This document shows, piece by piece, positions 24,540 through 32,037 of a stretch of 39,401 nucleotides of DNA (position 1 is its first letter; each line of letters starts with the position of its first letter). The notes beneath the pieces are model-generated. The model did not search any database. It had not been told where the DNA came from and saw only the letters and a program-made list of their open reading frames with translations. A program made the translations under genes and the position numbers. Source of the stretch: a virus; the IMG/VR virus record IMGVR_UViG_3300017763_000052, positions 1-39,401 of that record. The stretch is one strand, 5' to 3'.

Positions 24540-25265
24540 ATGAGCTTACCATACTATTTTGAAGTACCAGAACTTAAATTACCTTTTGACGTTTTACAGT
24601 ATGTAGACGATGAAAAAGTAATGAAAGCAGACGACAGAGTAGACGATGGTAATCACAGTTATGTTGATAAATTAAAACGTCAAGAAGCAACCTCAATGGA
24701 TGCTGGTTGGTATATGAGAGCATTTGGTAATACTGGAGGCACAGGACAAGGTGGCTACGGTGAAACACTTAGTGACGCAACTGGTATGTCAGAAGAACAA
24801 CATCCAGATATGAGTAAGATTGTCAGAGAATGGGCAAATGACTTACTTAATATCAGAATGACAAGTTGTATGTTATTAAGAACATTACCAGGCAAAGACG
24901 GTTATTGGCATTGTGAAGGCCCACAGTTACGCAGTAGAAGATGTGCATTAAACTTTTTAGTTGAAGGCAATATAGGAAAAACTTCTGCACAATGGGGATA
25001 TAATAAGAGTTGGGGTAACCTTCCGCCCGAACAAGTAGAACTTCAAGGATATGTAAAAAAAGAAGATGCAGATAATATAGAAGTACTCGACGAGTACGAA
25101 TCACCTGAATTAAACACAGGATTTTTTTATAACACAATGTACTTACACAGAGGTACTAACTCAAATTCAGATGTACGAAGAAGTATATTAAGTATTTCAG
25201 TTGCGGAAAGTGTTGATATACAAGGAGTTTATAAACTATACCAAGCAGGAAAATTATTTAAATGA
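24540..25265 (+). CDS. Beta-helix dioxygenase-like protein (first of a tandem pair)
   Basis: A 241-aa protein. YWHCEGPQLRSRRCALNF and MYLHRGTNSNSDVRRSILSISV match the order H-x-D/E ... R ... LNF ... H ... R-x-x-LS found in Fe(II)/2-oxoglutarate and aspartyl-hydroxylase-like double-stranded beta-helix enzymes. Candidate metal ligands are H124, E126 and the distal His near 210. It begins MSLPYYFEVPELKLPFDV, an opening shared with the next gene. Likely a paralogous pair. Whether it is a true oxygenase is unproven, since HxE is less common than HxD. It overlaps the next gene by ATGA. Confidence 0.6.
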   Translation: MSLPYYFEVPELKLPFDVLQYVDDEKVMKADDRVDDGNHSYVDKLKRQEATSMDAGWYMRAFGNTGGTGQGGYGETLSDATGMSEEQHPDMSKIVREWANDLLNIRMTSCMLLRTLPGKDGYWHCEGPQLRSRRCALNFLVEGNIGKTSAQWGYNKSWGNLPPEQVELQGYVKKEDADNIEVLDEYESPELNTGFFYNTMYLHRGTNSNSDVRRSILSISVAESVDIQGVYKLYQAGKLFK

Positions 25266-25975
25266 GTCCAAGAGATTTTTTACCCTACTATTTTGAAGTG
25301 CCAGAGATGCCACTCATACCTTTTGATGTAACAAAATACTTTACTACAGAATTGCAACGTGAAATAGCAATGCAAGATAACAAAAATCCAGAAGATTTAA
25401 TGGATGGTGAATCAAGAAGCCAGAGTGCTAATTGGTATCAAAGTTATATTAAGGTAGAAGAAAATAGTCCTATGAACAAGAGGGACTTTAAAGAAGTCAA
25501 TTTGTTCGAAGATGTAAATTTTGAATTATCAAAACTAATGAAAGAATGGTTACATGATACATTAAATTTAAAATTTACAAGTATACTTATGTTACGAACA
25601 CCTGCAAATTGTAATAGCAGATGGCATTGTGAAGGCCCAGTATTTCATACCAGGCAATGTGCATTAAATTTTCCAGTATACGGTGATGCATCAGTTATGG
25701 AAGGTCAATGGGCAACGTTCCCAAGGTTTAAAGATGTAGATCCACGTGACAATGAAAAGCACGGATTTGTTACTAAAGATGATATGAAAGAAACAAACAT
25801 ACTTTGTCGTTGGGATAAACCAACAGTTCCTGCATTTTATAACACTATGATTTTCCACAGAGGTTATAACGAGTTAAGCAATAGGGATAGAGTTGTTTTG
25901 TCCTGTGCTGTGGAAGATTACTCCGATATAAATGTTTGTCACCGTAAATACAATAAAGGCAAATTATTCAAATAA
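25262..25975 (+). CDS. Beta-helix dioxygenase-like protein (second of a tandem pair)
   Basis: A 237-aa paralogue of the upstream gene. Shared blocks: LPYYFEVPEMPL at the start, WHCEGPVFHTRQCALNFPV (H122, E124), FYNTMIFHRGYNEL with the distal His, a similar last strand and a final KGKLFK matching AGKLFK. Sequence between the blocks has diverged, so the duplication is old or the two act on different substrates. Substrate unknown. Confidence 0.6.
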   Translation: MSPRDFLPYYFEVPEMPLIPFDVTKYFTTELQREIAMQDNKNPEDLMDGESRSQSANWYQSYIKVEENSPMNKRDFKEVNLFEDVNFELSKLMKEWLHDTLNLKFTSILMLRTPANCNSRWHCEGPVFHTRQCALNFPVYGDASVMEGQWATFPRFKDVDPRDNEKHGFVTKDDMKETNILCRWDKPTVPAFYNTMIFHRGYNELSNRDRVVLSCAVEDYSDINVCHRKYNKGKLFK

Positions 25976-25977
25976 TT

Positions 25978-25985
25978 GATAAATA
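25978..25985 (+). promoter_or_regulatory. T4-type late promoter
   Basis: GATAAATA just after the dioxygenase stop. The leader is about 40 nt and contains AGGAGA (26021-26026), a strong ribosome site for the GTG at 26031. Confidence 0.7.
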
Positions 25986-26030
25986 AGTGTATAACAGGCT
26001 TCAGCCGTATTAAAAATTGTAGGAGATAAT

Positions 26031-26198
26031 GTGTCTAATAAAACACCTTATGAAATTAGACTGGAACTTATTCAAGAAGCTCGGCTGATACTTCAGGCTA
26101 AGGCAGGCAAACCTGACCATATGCCCTCGACCGAAGAAGTAATCACAGAGGCAGAAAAACTTAACAGTTTTATATCTAAAAAACCAGACCAAAAATAA
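26031..26198 (+). CDS. 55-aa conserved phage protein with GTG start
   Basis: GTG at 26031 to TAA at 26196-26198. The sequence begins SNKTPYEIRLELIQEARLIL and ends AEKLNSFISKKPDQK. It is a helical protein resembling short proteins common in T4-like marine phages (recalled, not checked). The AGGAGA ribosome site five nt upstream decides the start. It has its own late promoter. Function unknown. Confidence 0.7.
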   Translation: MSNKTPYEIRLELIQEARLILQAKAGKPDHMPSTEEVITEAEKLNSFISKKPDQK

Positions 26199-26207
26199 AT
26201 TAAATTG

Positions 26208-26236
26208 TTGACCTTATAGAGTAAATATAGTAAACT
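26208..26236 (+). promoter_or_regulatory. Possible sigma-70 promoter
   Basis: TTGACC at 26208-26213, a 17-bp spacer and TAAACT at 26231-26236. The -35 box and following TTATA match the promoter at 28897, but the -10 box is weak. It lies 35 bp before the glycosyltransferase start. Confidence 0.4.
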
Positions 26237-26270
26237 TAAATACTAAGAGTACTTTATAAGGCACAACAAC

Positions 26271-27203
26271 ATGGCAAGAAGCAAAAAGAAAACCACAAAA
26301 AACTCTACAAAAAAAGCACCAGCTCAGCAAAAGCAACAAGCAGTGAATGAAAATGTAGACGTGAACAAAAACGACGACGTTCTATACAATCTATTAGATT
26401 CCAAAATAGAAATTCCAGTACAAGTTTTAAGAGATAAGCATATTTTTATTGCTACACCTTGTTATGGTGGGCAAATTGGCGAACCATACTTTAGAAGTAT
26501 GATGAGACTTGCTATTCTTTGTAATAAATTTGATATTCAATATACTGTAAGCACATTGGCAAACGAAAGTTTAGTTACAAGAGGTAGAAATACACTTGTA
26601 AGTTTCTTTATGGAACATCCTGAAGCAACACACTTATTCTTTATTGATGCAGATATTGAATTTGATCCAAACGATTTATTGAGAATGGTTGCTTACGATA
26701 AACCAGTTACAGTAGGTGCATATCCTAAAAAAGCAATCAATTGGGATAGCATTATAAATGCATCAAGAAGTAACGATCAAGAAACAGCACAAACAATTGA
26801 AGGGCATAGTTCAAACTATGTTGTAAACTTTGATTTCCTAAAAGATGAACAAGGCAAACCATTGCCACAAATTCAAATTAGAGATAACTTAATAAAGTTA
26901 AAAGATGCTGGTACAGGATTTATGTGTATTCAAAGAGAAGTTATTCAAAAAATGTTTGATGAACACCCAGAACTAAAATATGCTAATGACATCAATGTTG
27001 ATCAAAAGTTTGAAAAGCACATGTATGCATTGTTCGACACAATGATTGATCCAGACAGCAGACGTTATTTGTCTGAGGATTATACATTCTGTAGACTATG
27101 GCAAAATATGGGCGGAGAGGTATACTTAGATCCGAGAACTGCTCTTAATCACGTAGGGCATTATACTTTCCGTGGTAACATTAGAAAACTAATAACAGGA
27201 TAA
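26271..27203 (+). CDS. GT-A-type glycosyltransferase
   Basis: A 310-aa protein with a basic, low-complexity N-terminus (ARSKKKTTKNSTKKAPAQQ) followed by a GT-A-like fold: IFIATPCYGGQIGEPYFRS, then RGRNTLVSFF and HLFFIDADIEFDP containing the DxD metal motif. Near the end GEVYLDPRTALNHVGHYTF supplies a conserved acidic and His region. It resembles glycosyltransferases common in T4-like cyanophages. The likely role is glycosylation of phage DNA, virion or host glycan in the cytoplasm. The next gene follows at 4 bases and is also a glycosyltransferase. Confidence 0.75.
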   Translation: MARSKKKTTKNSTKKAPAQQKQQAVNENVDVNKNDDVLYNLLDSKIEIPVQVLRDKHIFIATPCYGGQIGEPYFRSMMRLAILCNKFDIQYTVSTLANESLVTRGRNTLVSFFMEHPEATHLFFIDADIEFDPNDLLRMVAYDKPVTVGAYPKKAINWDSIINASRSNDQETAQTIEGHSSNYVVNFDFLKDEQGKPLPQIQIRDNLIKLKDAGTGFMCIQREVIQKMFDEHPELKYANDINVDQKFEKHMYALFDTMIDPDSRRYLSEDYTFCRLWQNMGGEVYLDPRTALNHVGHYTFRGNIRKLITG

Positions 27204-27207
27204 AGAT

Positions 27208-28128
27208 ATGGGAACACAAGAAAATACAGAACAGTCTAATAGAAAAAGTTCCATTAGTATTATACTTCCTACAAGAGGTAGAATTAAAACTGGTACACTA
27301 GAAGCAAGTTTAAAAAGTCTTTTAGAACTAGCAGATGAACCACAAGGCATAGAAATTATGCTTGGTGTAGATGAAGATGACCAAGAAAGTTTAGATTGGG
27401 TAAATGATGAGGCCGCAAAATTTGTAGAACCATATGGTTGTGCCTGTAAAGCAAAGGTATTTCAGCCATTAGGTTATGAAAAACTTAATGTTTATGTAAA
27501 CTTACTTGCACATAGTTCAAGTGGACAGTGGTTATTTTTATGGAACGATGATTGTTTAATGCAAACAAAAGGTTGGGACAGTAAAGTCAGAGAGTATGAT
27601 GGACAGTTTAAATTGTTATCACCTCATGATAATCATGATCATCCTTTTGCTATTTTCCCACTTATTCCAGCAGATTGGTTTATACTATGTGATGCTTGGA
27701 GTTTAAATGCACAAAATGATACTTGGGTAAGTGTTATTGCTAAGATGTGTGGAGTATTTGAAAAGATCGATATTGAAGTGCTACACGATAGAGCAGACTT
27801 AACTGGTGGCAATGATGATGAAACTTTTGCAAATAGAAAGTACATGGAAGGCAATCCAGAAAATCCAGCAGACTTCAATCATCCTAATATGCAACAAGCA
27901 AGAATGCATCATGCAACTAAGATTGATTGGTTCTTAAAAAGAGTAGGTGAAGTACCTTCACCAAGTCCGTTTGAGCAATTCTTATCAGGTGAAGTAAATC
28001 CATTTGACTTTGCTGGTAAACATAATCCAAAAGGTGCAGGCCAATTTGACAGCATCAATAAAAAAGAAGAAGAGGATATTCCGTCTACTAAGGAACGACT
28101 ACCTGACGATCATAAGTTGATATTGTAA
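27208..28128 (+). CDS. Family 2-like glycosyltransferase
   Basis: A 306-aa GT-A-type enzyme. ISIILPTRGRIKTGTLEASL is the nucleotide-binding strand of family 2 glycosyltransferases, ML.GVDEDDQES the second strand, and LFLWNDDCLMQTKGWD the metal-binding region (D-D in place of DxD). ELLSPHDNHDHPF and the DLTGGNDDETFANRKY part may form the acceptor side. It is co-transcribed with the preceding glycosyltransferase and overlaps the methyltransferase start (TAATG), suggesting a three-step glycan-building set. Confidence 0.75.
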   Translation: MGTQENTEQSNRKSSISIILPTRGRIKTGTLEASLKSLLELADEPQGIEIMLGVDEDDQESLDWVNDEAAKFVEPYGCACKAKVFQPLGYEKLNVYVNLLAHSSSGQWLFLWNDDCLMQTKGWDSKVREYDGQFKLLSPHDNHDHPFAIFPLIPADWFILCDAWSLNAQNDTWVSVIAKMCGVFEKIDIEVLHDRADLTGGNDDETFANRKYMEGNPENPADFNHPNMQQARMHHATKIDWFLKRVGEVPSPSPFEQFLSGEVNPFDFAGKHNPKGAGQFDSINKKEEEDIPSTKERLPDDHKLIL

Positions 28129-28910
28129 TGGGCAATATCTTCCCTAGGCAACCTAGATACGATTTTTTTGATATGATGCATGGCAGACCGGATTGGTCTA
28201 ATGCTACCATATTAGATATAGGTGGTAACAGAGGAAACTTATTAGAAGACCTAATAGACTTACAACTAATTACACCACAACAATATACTTCTTTAGATGT
28301 TGATCAAGAAGGGTTAGACTTTGGTAAAATGAATAATCCAGATGCTAACTGGATCAAACACGAAGCATTTAATCACGCATACAATGTAGAAGGCACACAC
28401 GAAACATCTTTTCCGTTTGAAGATGAAACATTCGATATTATTTGTGGGTACAGTATATACAGCCATACTACATTTAAACAAATGATATTTGATTTAATTG
28501 AATTACTTAGAGTATGCAAACCAAACGGTTCAATTGCATTTACAGTTATAGATACTCCTGGTGTAAAGTATTTTACTGATAAAAGAGCATATGATAATAC
28601 AGGTAAGAAAACAGTTACCTTTGAAGAAATATCACAATTAAAAATCTCAGATTATATGTATCTAGTAGATCACGACTTATTAGTTGATGAAATGTACAGT
28701 GATACAAGTGTTGACTTTTTAGTTACCATTTATAATATTAAATGGTTGTCATCATACCTAAATAAACTAAATATAAAACATAAAATGAAGTTTCCTCCAC
28801 AGCATCACGTTCAACGTACTGTGGTAATAAATAAAAATGAGGTGGACAACACAATAGAAAACTTGCAGAATTTTTATAATGACGCAGACTTTTTGGTTGA
28901 CCTTATATAA
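28128..28910 (+). CDS. Class I SAM-dependent methyltransferase
   Basis: A 260-aa protein. ATILDIGGNRGNLLEDL (about 24-40) is motif I for SAM binding, YTSLDVDQEGL motif II, FDIICGYSIYSHTTF motif IV region and LRVCKPNGSIAFTVID the typical post-motif strand. Acceptor unknown, perhaps a sugar made by the two upstream glycosyltransferases. The C-terminal region (PPQHHVQRTVVINKN) resembles the end of the minus-strand methyltransferase at 33983. It overlaps the upstream gene by one base. Confidence 0.8.
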   Translation: MGNIFPRQPRYDFFDMMHGRPDWSNATILDIGGNRGNLLEDLIDLQLITPQQYTSLDVDQEGLDFGKMNNPDANWIKHEAFNHAYNVEGTHETSFPFEDETFDIICGYSIYSHTTFKQMIFDLIELLRVCKPNGSIAFTVIDTPGVKYFTDKRAYDNTGKKTVTFEEISQLKISDYMYLVDHDLLVDEMYSDTSVDFLVTIYNIKWLSSYLNKLNIKHKMKFPPQHHVQRTVVINKNEVDNTIENLQNFYNDADFLVDLI

Positions 28911-28925
28911 ACATGGTGTTATAAT
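28897..28925 (+). promoter_or_regulatory. Sigma-70-type promoter
   Basis: TTGACC at 28897-28902, a 17-bp spacer, TATAAT at 28920-28925. Six nt separate the -10 box from the ATG at 28931, so this message also starts at about the start codon. It may read on into the tRNA cluster. Confidence 0.7.
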
Positions 28926-28930
28926 TAAGC

Positions 28931-29152
28931 ATGAACAATAAAGATAAGTTATATGATGATCTAGATGGATACGACATTGAAAAACTATGTAATAAACTTG
29001 AACTAGGTAGACATGATCTTATCTTGTTAGCAACTAAAGTCGCTAGAGATGGAGACATGACTCCGTTTCAAGCACTTAAAAAATTGCATGAAGTTGACGA
29101 TATAAGAGAGTATTTAATACAACTCAATTACAATAAACTTCAGCAAGAATAG
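28931..29152 (+). CDS. 73-aa unknown helical protein
   Basis: An acidic helical protein (MNNKDKLYDDLDGYDIEKL...) right after a host-type promoter and before the first tRNA. LATKVARDGDMTPFQALKKL looks like a helix-turn-helix-length pair of helices, but I do not recognise it. Probably an early gene whose transcript continues into tRNA-Glu four bases later. Confidence 0.6.
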   Translation: MNNKDKLYDDLDGYDIEKLCNKLELGRHDLILLATKVARDGDMTPFQALKKLHEVDDIREYLIQLNYNKLQQE

Positions 29153-29155
29153 TTT

Positions 29156-29230
29156 GCCCCGTTCGTCTAGTGGTTAGGACACCGGGTTTTCATCTCGGCA
29201 ACAGGAGTTCGACTCTCCTACGGGGTGCCA
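29156..29230 (+). tRNA. tRNA-Glu(TTC)
   Basis: 75 nt with encoded CCA. The acceptor pairs 5' GCCCCGT with 3' ACGGGGT, and the anticodon stem CCGGG/CTCGG holds loop TTTTCAT with anticodon TTC. T-loop is GTTCGAC. Confidence 0.95.
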
Positions 29231-29279
29231 GTTTTGTGCAACTTTTCCCGGGTGCCCGGGTGTTTACTGCACGTTAAAC
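29231..29279 (+). other. GC-rich hairpin region between tRNAs
   Basis: Nested pairing: GTTT/AAAC at the outside, GTGCA/TGCAC next, and CCCG/CGGG inside. The core is two tandem copies of CCCGGGTG (29247-29262), very GC-rich for this genome. No T-run follows, so it is not a classical terminator. It may be an RNA processing element after tRNA-Glu. Confidence 0.35.
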
Positions 29280-29351
29280 CTTAGAACATAATTCGCAAGT
29301 CTACTGATCATGACTTCAAAAACGATCCAGTGTTGATTATAGAGTATTTAG

Positions 29352-29428
29352 GCTCGGATAGCTCAGTTGGCCAGAGCAGGGGTTTTGTAAACCTCAGGTC
29401 GTCGGTTCGAATCCGACTCCGAGCTCCA
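29352..29428 (+). tRNA. tRNA-Thr(TGT)
   Basis: 77 nt with encoded CCA. Acceptor GCTCGGA/TCCGAGC pairs over 7 bp. Anticodon stem GGGGT/ACCTC encloses TTTGTAA with anticodon TGT. T-arm is standard. Discriminator base is T. Confidence 0.93.
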
Positions 29429-29441
29429 TCTCTAAAAAAGG

Positions 29442-29469
29442 TTGACATTTTCATAAAATTTGCTATAAT
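29442..29469 (+). promoter_or_regulatory. Sigma-70-type promoter
   Basis: TTGACA at 29442-29447, a 16-bp spacer and TATAAT at 29464-29469, between tRNA-Thr and the small gene at 29497. Leader about 20 nt with a weak GAGA ribosome site. Confidence 0.8.
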
Positions 29470-29496
29470 ATATGCATAACTTGAGATAAAGAGATT

Positions 29497-29766
29497 ATGG
29501 GACAATACGACGCAGTAGTAGAAAGGCAACGACAGTTATTAGCCGCAGAAGAGTGGGCAAATGAAGTTAGAGCCATACATGTGCATTCATTAAGTTCTAT
29601 GTGGTATGATGATAGACCACAAGATACACATAACGGAACATCAGTCACAGACAGAGAATTCAATTCGGGTCTTATTGAAAGGTTCAAAGATGGTAAAATA
29701 ATTCATATCTTCGGTGAAAAACTTGTAGGTGATCAACTCTTACAGGCATTCGAACAACACGTTTAA
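29497..29766 (+). CDS. 89-aa unknown protein within the tRNA cluster
   Basis: A small protein with its own near-perfect host-type promoter. MGQYDAVVERQRQLLAAEEW starts a long helix; the second half (GKIIHIFGEKLVGDQLLQAF) looks like a beta-hairpin and helix. No family recognised. An early gene, possibly host takeover, as is common for small genes among phage tRNAs. The tRNA-Arg begins 16 bases later and may share the transcript. Confidence 0.6.
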   Translation: MGQYDAVVERQRQLLAAEEWANEVRAIHVHSLSSMWYDDRPQDTHNGTSVTDREFNSGLIERFKDGKIIHIFGEKLVGDQLLQAFEQHV

Positions 29767-29782
29767 AAGAAAAACAGTATAA

Positions 29783-29859
29783 CTGCTCATAGCTCAATTG
29801 GATAGAGCAACGGCCTTCTAAGCCGTAGGTTGCAGGTTCGACTCCTGCTGGGCAGGCCA
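29783..29859 (+). tRNA. tRNA-Arg(TCT)
   Basis: 77 nt with encoded CCA. Acceptor CTGCTCA/TGGGCAG pairs with one G-T. Anticodon stem ACGGC/GCCGT encloses CTTCTAA, anticodon TCT, which reads AGA and AGG, the main Arg codons in these genes. Confidence 0.95.
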
Positions 29860-29863
29860 ATTA

Positions 29864-29950
29864 GCCTTGGTGGTGGAATAGGTAGACACAACAGACTTAA
29901 AATCTGTCGACTGAAAGGTCGTGCCGGTTCGATTCCGGCTCAAGGCACCA
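29864..29950 (+). tRNA. tRNA-Leu(TAA)
   Basis: 87 nt with encoded CCA and the long variable arm of Leu tRNAs. Acceptor GCCTTGG/TCAAGGC; anticodon stem ACAGA/TCTGT with CTTAAAA, anticodon TAA, which reads TTA, abundant in this AT-rich genome. Confidence 0.95.
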
Positions 29951-29962
29951 CATTCTGGTAAG

Positions 29963-29988
29963 GCTCTCCCAGGGTAAAAACAGAGAGC
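29963..29988 (+). other. Hairpin between tRNA-Leu and tRNA-CAT
   Basis: GCTCTC (29963-29968) pairs with GAGAGC (29983-29988) across a 14-nt loop. No following T-run, so probably a spacer structure for tRNA processing and not a terminator. Confidence 0.35.
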
Positions 29989-29995
29989 AGTTGCA

Positions 29996-30072
29996 GGGCC
30001 CTTAGCTCAGATGGTTAGAGCATCCGACTCATAATCGGCAGGTCGTAGGTTCAAATCCTACAGGGCCCACCA
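29996..30072 (+). tRNA. tRNA with CAT anticodon, probably Ile2
   Basis: 77 nt with encoded CCA. Acceptor GGGCCCT/AGGGCCC; anticodon loop CTCATAA gives CAT. The acceptor, D-arm start (TTAGCTCAG) and CGACTCATAATCG stem look more like bacterial tRNA-Ile2, which needs lysidine modification to read ATA, than elongator Met. Confidence 0.9.
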
Positions 30073-30081
30073 AATTCAAAT

Positions 30082-30089
30082 GATAAATA
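30082..30089 (+). promoter_or_regulatory. T4-type late promoter, leaderless
   Basis: GATAAATA, 5 nt before the ATG at 30095. It marks the switch from the tRNA cluster back to late genes and heads the operon that runs to 33999. Confidence 0.75.
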
Positions 30090-30094
30090 TAGGT

Positions 30095-30568
30095 ATGAAC
30101 AATTTAAAAACCGCAGTACTAATATTTGGAGCATTAGTATTAAGTAGACTTTTACCACTTCCTGCAAATAGCGAACCTCTACTAGGACTTGCTGTTTTAA
30201 CACCCTTCTTAACAAAAAACAATTTTGCATTTTTATTGCCACTGGCAGTAATGTTTGTGTCTGATGCTATTATAGGATTTCATAATAGTATGATAGCAAC
30301 ATATACCGCTATAGCCTTAGCACCTTTTATCAGTGAGTTTTTTAAAGATCGTATGTATACATCTTTATTTACTAGTTGGTTTGTTTGGCATGTATTTGCA
30401 AACACTGGACAATGGTTCCCACCATTTAGTTTAGAAGCATTATTGTTTGATTTACGATTTTTAGCAAGTGGTTTAACTATAGTGGTTGCGTATGATATTG
30501 CTCAACGTTTAAATCAAGCAGAAATAATTAAAATAGATTTTAAAAAGAAACATGTCAAAAAAACCTGA
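30095..30568 (+). CDS. DUF6580-like integral membrane protein
   Basis: A 157-aa membrane protein with about five hydrophobic spans. SRLLPLPANSEPLLGLAV and MFVSDAIIGFHN match the 'RLLP.P.N..P' and 'SD...GFH' marks of the DUF6580 family, which is distantly like the substrate-binding (S) part of ECF vitamin transporters. FVWHVFANTGQWFPP lies in a loop. I chose ATG 30095, because ATG 30080 lies upstream of the late promoter. It overlaps the deformylase by 17 bases. What it would move or bind is unknown. Confidence 0.65.
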   Translation: MNNLKTAVLIFGALVLSRLLPLPANSEPLLGLAVLTPFLTKNNFAFLLPLAVMFVSDAIIGFHNSMIATYTAIALAPFISEFFKDRMYTSLFTSWFVWHVFANTGQWFPPFSLEALLFDLRFLASGLTIVVAYDIAQRLNQAEIIKIDFKKKHVKKT

Positions 30569-31184
30569 TATCACAATAGTTTCAGCAACACCAACTATTA
30601 GAGCATATGATCCTTTTGCTAATATGGCATCAACATCGGATATAAATGTATCTACAGATAATTGGAAATGCGAACTAGTAGAACCTAACAATCCATCATT
30701 GAGAAGGAGAGCAAACATTGATCCTTTTACTATAGACGTAGATTGGAATGCTAGAGAAATAGAAATGTGTAACCTAATGCATGACAAAATTGGTATTGGT
30801 TTAGCATGTCCTCAAATAGGTAACAGTTACAATTTGTTTGTAATGAAACATAGCATACTTGGTGACATTGGTTGTTTTAATCCTAAAATTTTAGAAGAAG
30901 CAGGCAGTGAAGATTTATATGAAGAAGGCTGTTTAAGTTTTCCTTTAATATATTTACAAATCACAAGACCTGAAAAAGTCAAAGTAGAATATACAAAAGC
31001 AGACGGTAAAACAGTTGTTCAAACATGGATGGATGGTATCGATGCTAGATGTTTCCAACATGAGTTTGAACACTTACAAGGCGAATTGTTTATACAACAT
31101 GTGAGTGATTTTAAATTGCAACGAGCAATGAAAAAACGTGATAAATTACTTAGAAGGCTACAAAAAGAATTAAAGAAGGCATAA
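30552..31184 (+). CDS. def: Peptide deformylase
   Basis: A 210-aa peptide deformylase, removing N-formyl groups from new proteins at the ribosome. All three family motifs are present: GIGLACPQ at 81-88, EGCLS at 125-129 (metal ligand C127) and HEFEHLQG from 170 (ligands H170 and H174, catalytic E171). In most relatives the last motif is HExDH; here it is HEFEH. The N-terminal 50 residues are an extension not seen in short phage deformylases. Marine phages often carry this gene, and in cyanophages it is linked to turnover of host membrane proteins (recalled). Confidence 0.95.
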   Translation: MSKKPDITIVSATPTIRAYDPFANMASTSDINVSTDNWKCELVEPNNPSLRRRANIDPFTIDVDWNAREIEMCNLMHDKIGIGLACPQIGNSYNLFVMKHSILGDIGCFNPKILEEAGSEDLYEEGCLSFPLIYLQITRPEKVKVEYTKADGKTVVQTWMDGIDARCFQHEFEHLQGELFIQHVSDFKLQRAMKKRDKLLRRLQKELKKA

Positions 31185-31185
31185 C

Positions 31186-32037
31186 ATGTTGGACTATCCT
31201 TTTTGGGTCAATGACTTTGATAGAGTAAAAGACCACAAACAGAAATATCCATTATCAAGTAAAATTTTTGAACATCCAGTTTCGTTCTGGTACGGTGAAC
31301 GTAACGGAAAAGAAGTAAATGATCTAGATTACAGCATAGAAAGATTACTTAAACGCACACATCCAAATTTACCAATCTTAGTTTTGTATAACATGCCTAA
31401 CAGAGATATAGGGCAGTATAGCAAAGGCGGAGCAAAGACTAGAGATAGTTACTTGCACTTTATAAAAAGTTTTGCTGATGGTATAGGTAATAAATCACCT
31501 ATAGTTATATACGAACCGGATAGTCTCCCTCATACTACAATGATGCAAGAAGCAGATGCACTTTGGCGCATGGACCTTATGAAAGAAGGCTTAGAACTGC
31601 TTACACGCAGTTGTAGAGCCCATGTTTATGTTGATATAGGACATAGCAATTGGTTAAGTCCTAAAGATGCCGCTAAATTGTTAAATAGTGTATGTAACGA
31701 AAAAGTTAGAGGCTTTGCAGTAAACGTTAGTAATTATCGTAGTACAAAAGAAAGTGTAAATTGGGGTCTTAAAGTATGCGAATACAGACCACAAGATCAT
31801 TTTGTAATAGATACTAGTCGTAATGGTAACGGACCACACGGCAATGAATGGTGTAATCCTCCTGGCAGATCATTAGGTATACCACCAACATGTGATACAG
31901 GTGAGGAACAATGTGATGCATTTCTTTGGATTAAGATACCAGGCGAAAGTGATGGTAAGGCCAACAAAGGACCTAAAGCAGGTAAATTTTGGGGAGAGAT
32001 GGCAGAGCAATTAGTGAGAAACAATGAAGATTCATGA
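31186..32037 (+). CDS. Glycoside hydrolase family 6 (cellulase-type) catalytic domain
   Basis: A 283-aa GH6 domain. The known catalytic acidic residues are all present: D74 in NMPNRDIGQYS, D112 in YEPDSLPH (proton donor) and D256 in IPGESDG (base region). VYVDIGHSNWLSP, GFAVNVSNYRST, IDTSRNGNG and WCNPPGRSLGIPPT are further hallmark strands of GH6 endo/exo-beta-1,4-glucanases. There is no signal peptide or carbohydrate-binding module, so it must act inside the cell, leave at lysis or ride on the virion. It sits between deformylase and three oxygenases in a late operon. A ribosome site AAGG precedes it. Confidence 0.9.
   Translation: MLDYPFWVNDFDRVKDHKQKYPLSSKIFEHPVSFWYGERNGKEVNDLDYSIERLLKRTHPNLPILVLYNMPNRDIGQYSKGGAKTRDSYLHFIKSFADGIGNKSPIVIYEPDSLPHTTMMQEADALWRMDLMKEGLELLTRSCRAHVYVDIGHSNWLSPKDAAKLLNSVCNEKVRGFAVNVSNYRSTKESVNWGLKVCEYRPQDHFVIDTSRNGNGPHGNEWCNPPGRSLGIPPTCDTGEEQCDAFLWIKIPGESDGKANKGPKAGKFWGEMAEQLVRNNEDS

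Noticed and set aside
28833-28841. AATAAATA followed closely by an ATG inside the methyltransferase gene.
   Set aside because: It lies in the middle of an intact coding frame (codons for INKNE) and no new frame of useful length starts there.
29247-29262. Rho-independent terminator after tRNA-Glu.
   Set aside because: The GC-rich hairpin is present but lacks the T-run that should follow.
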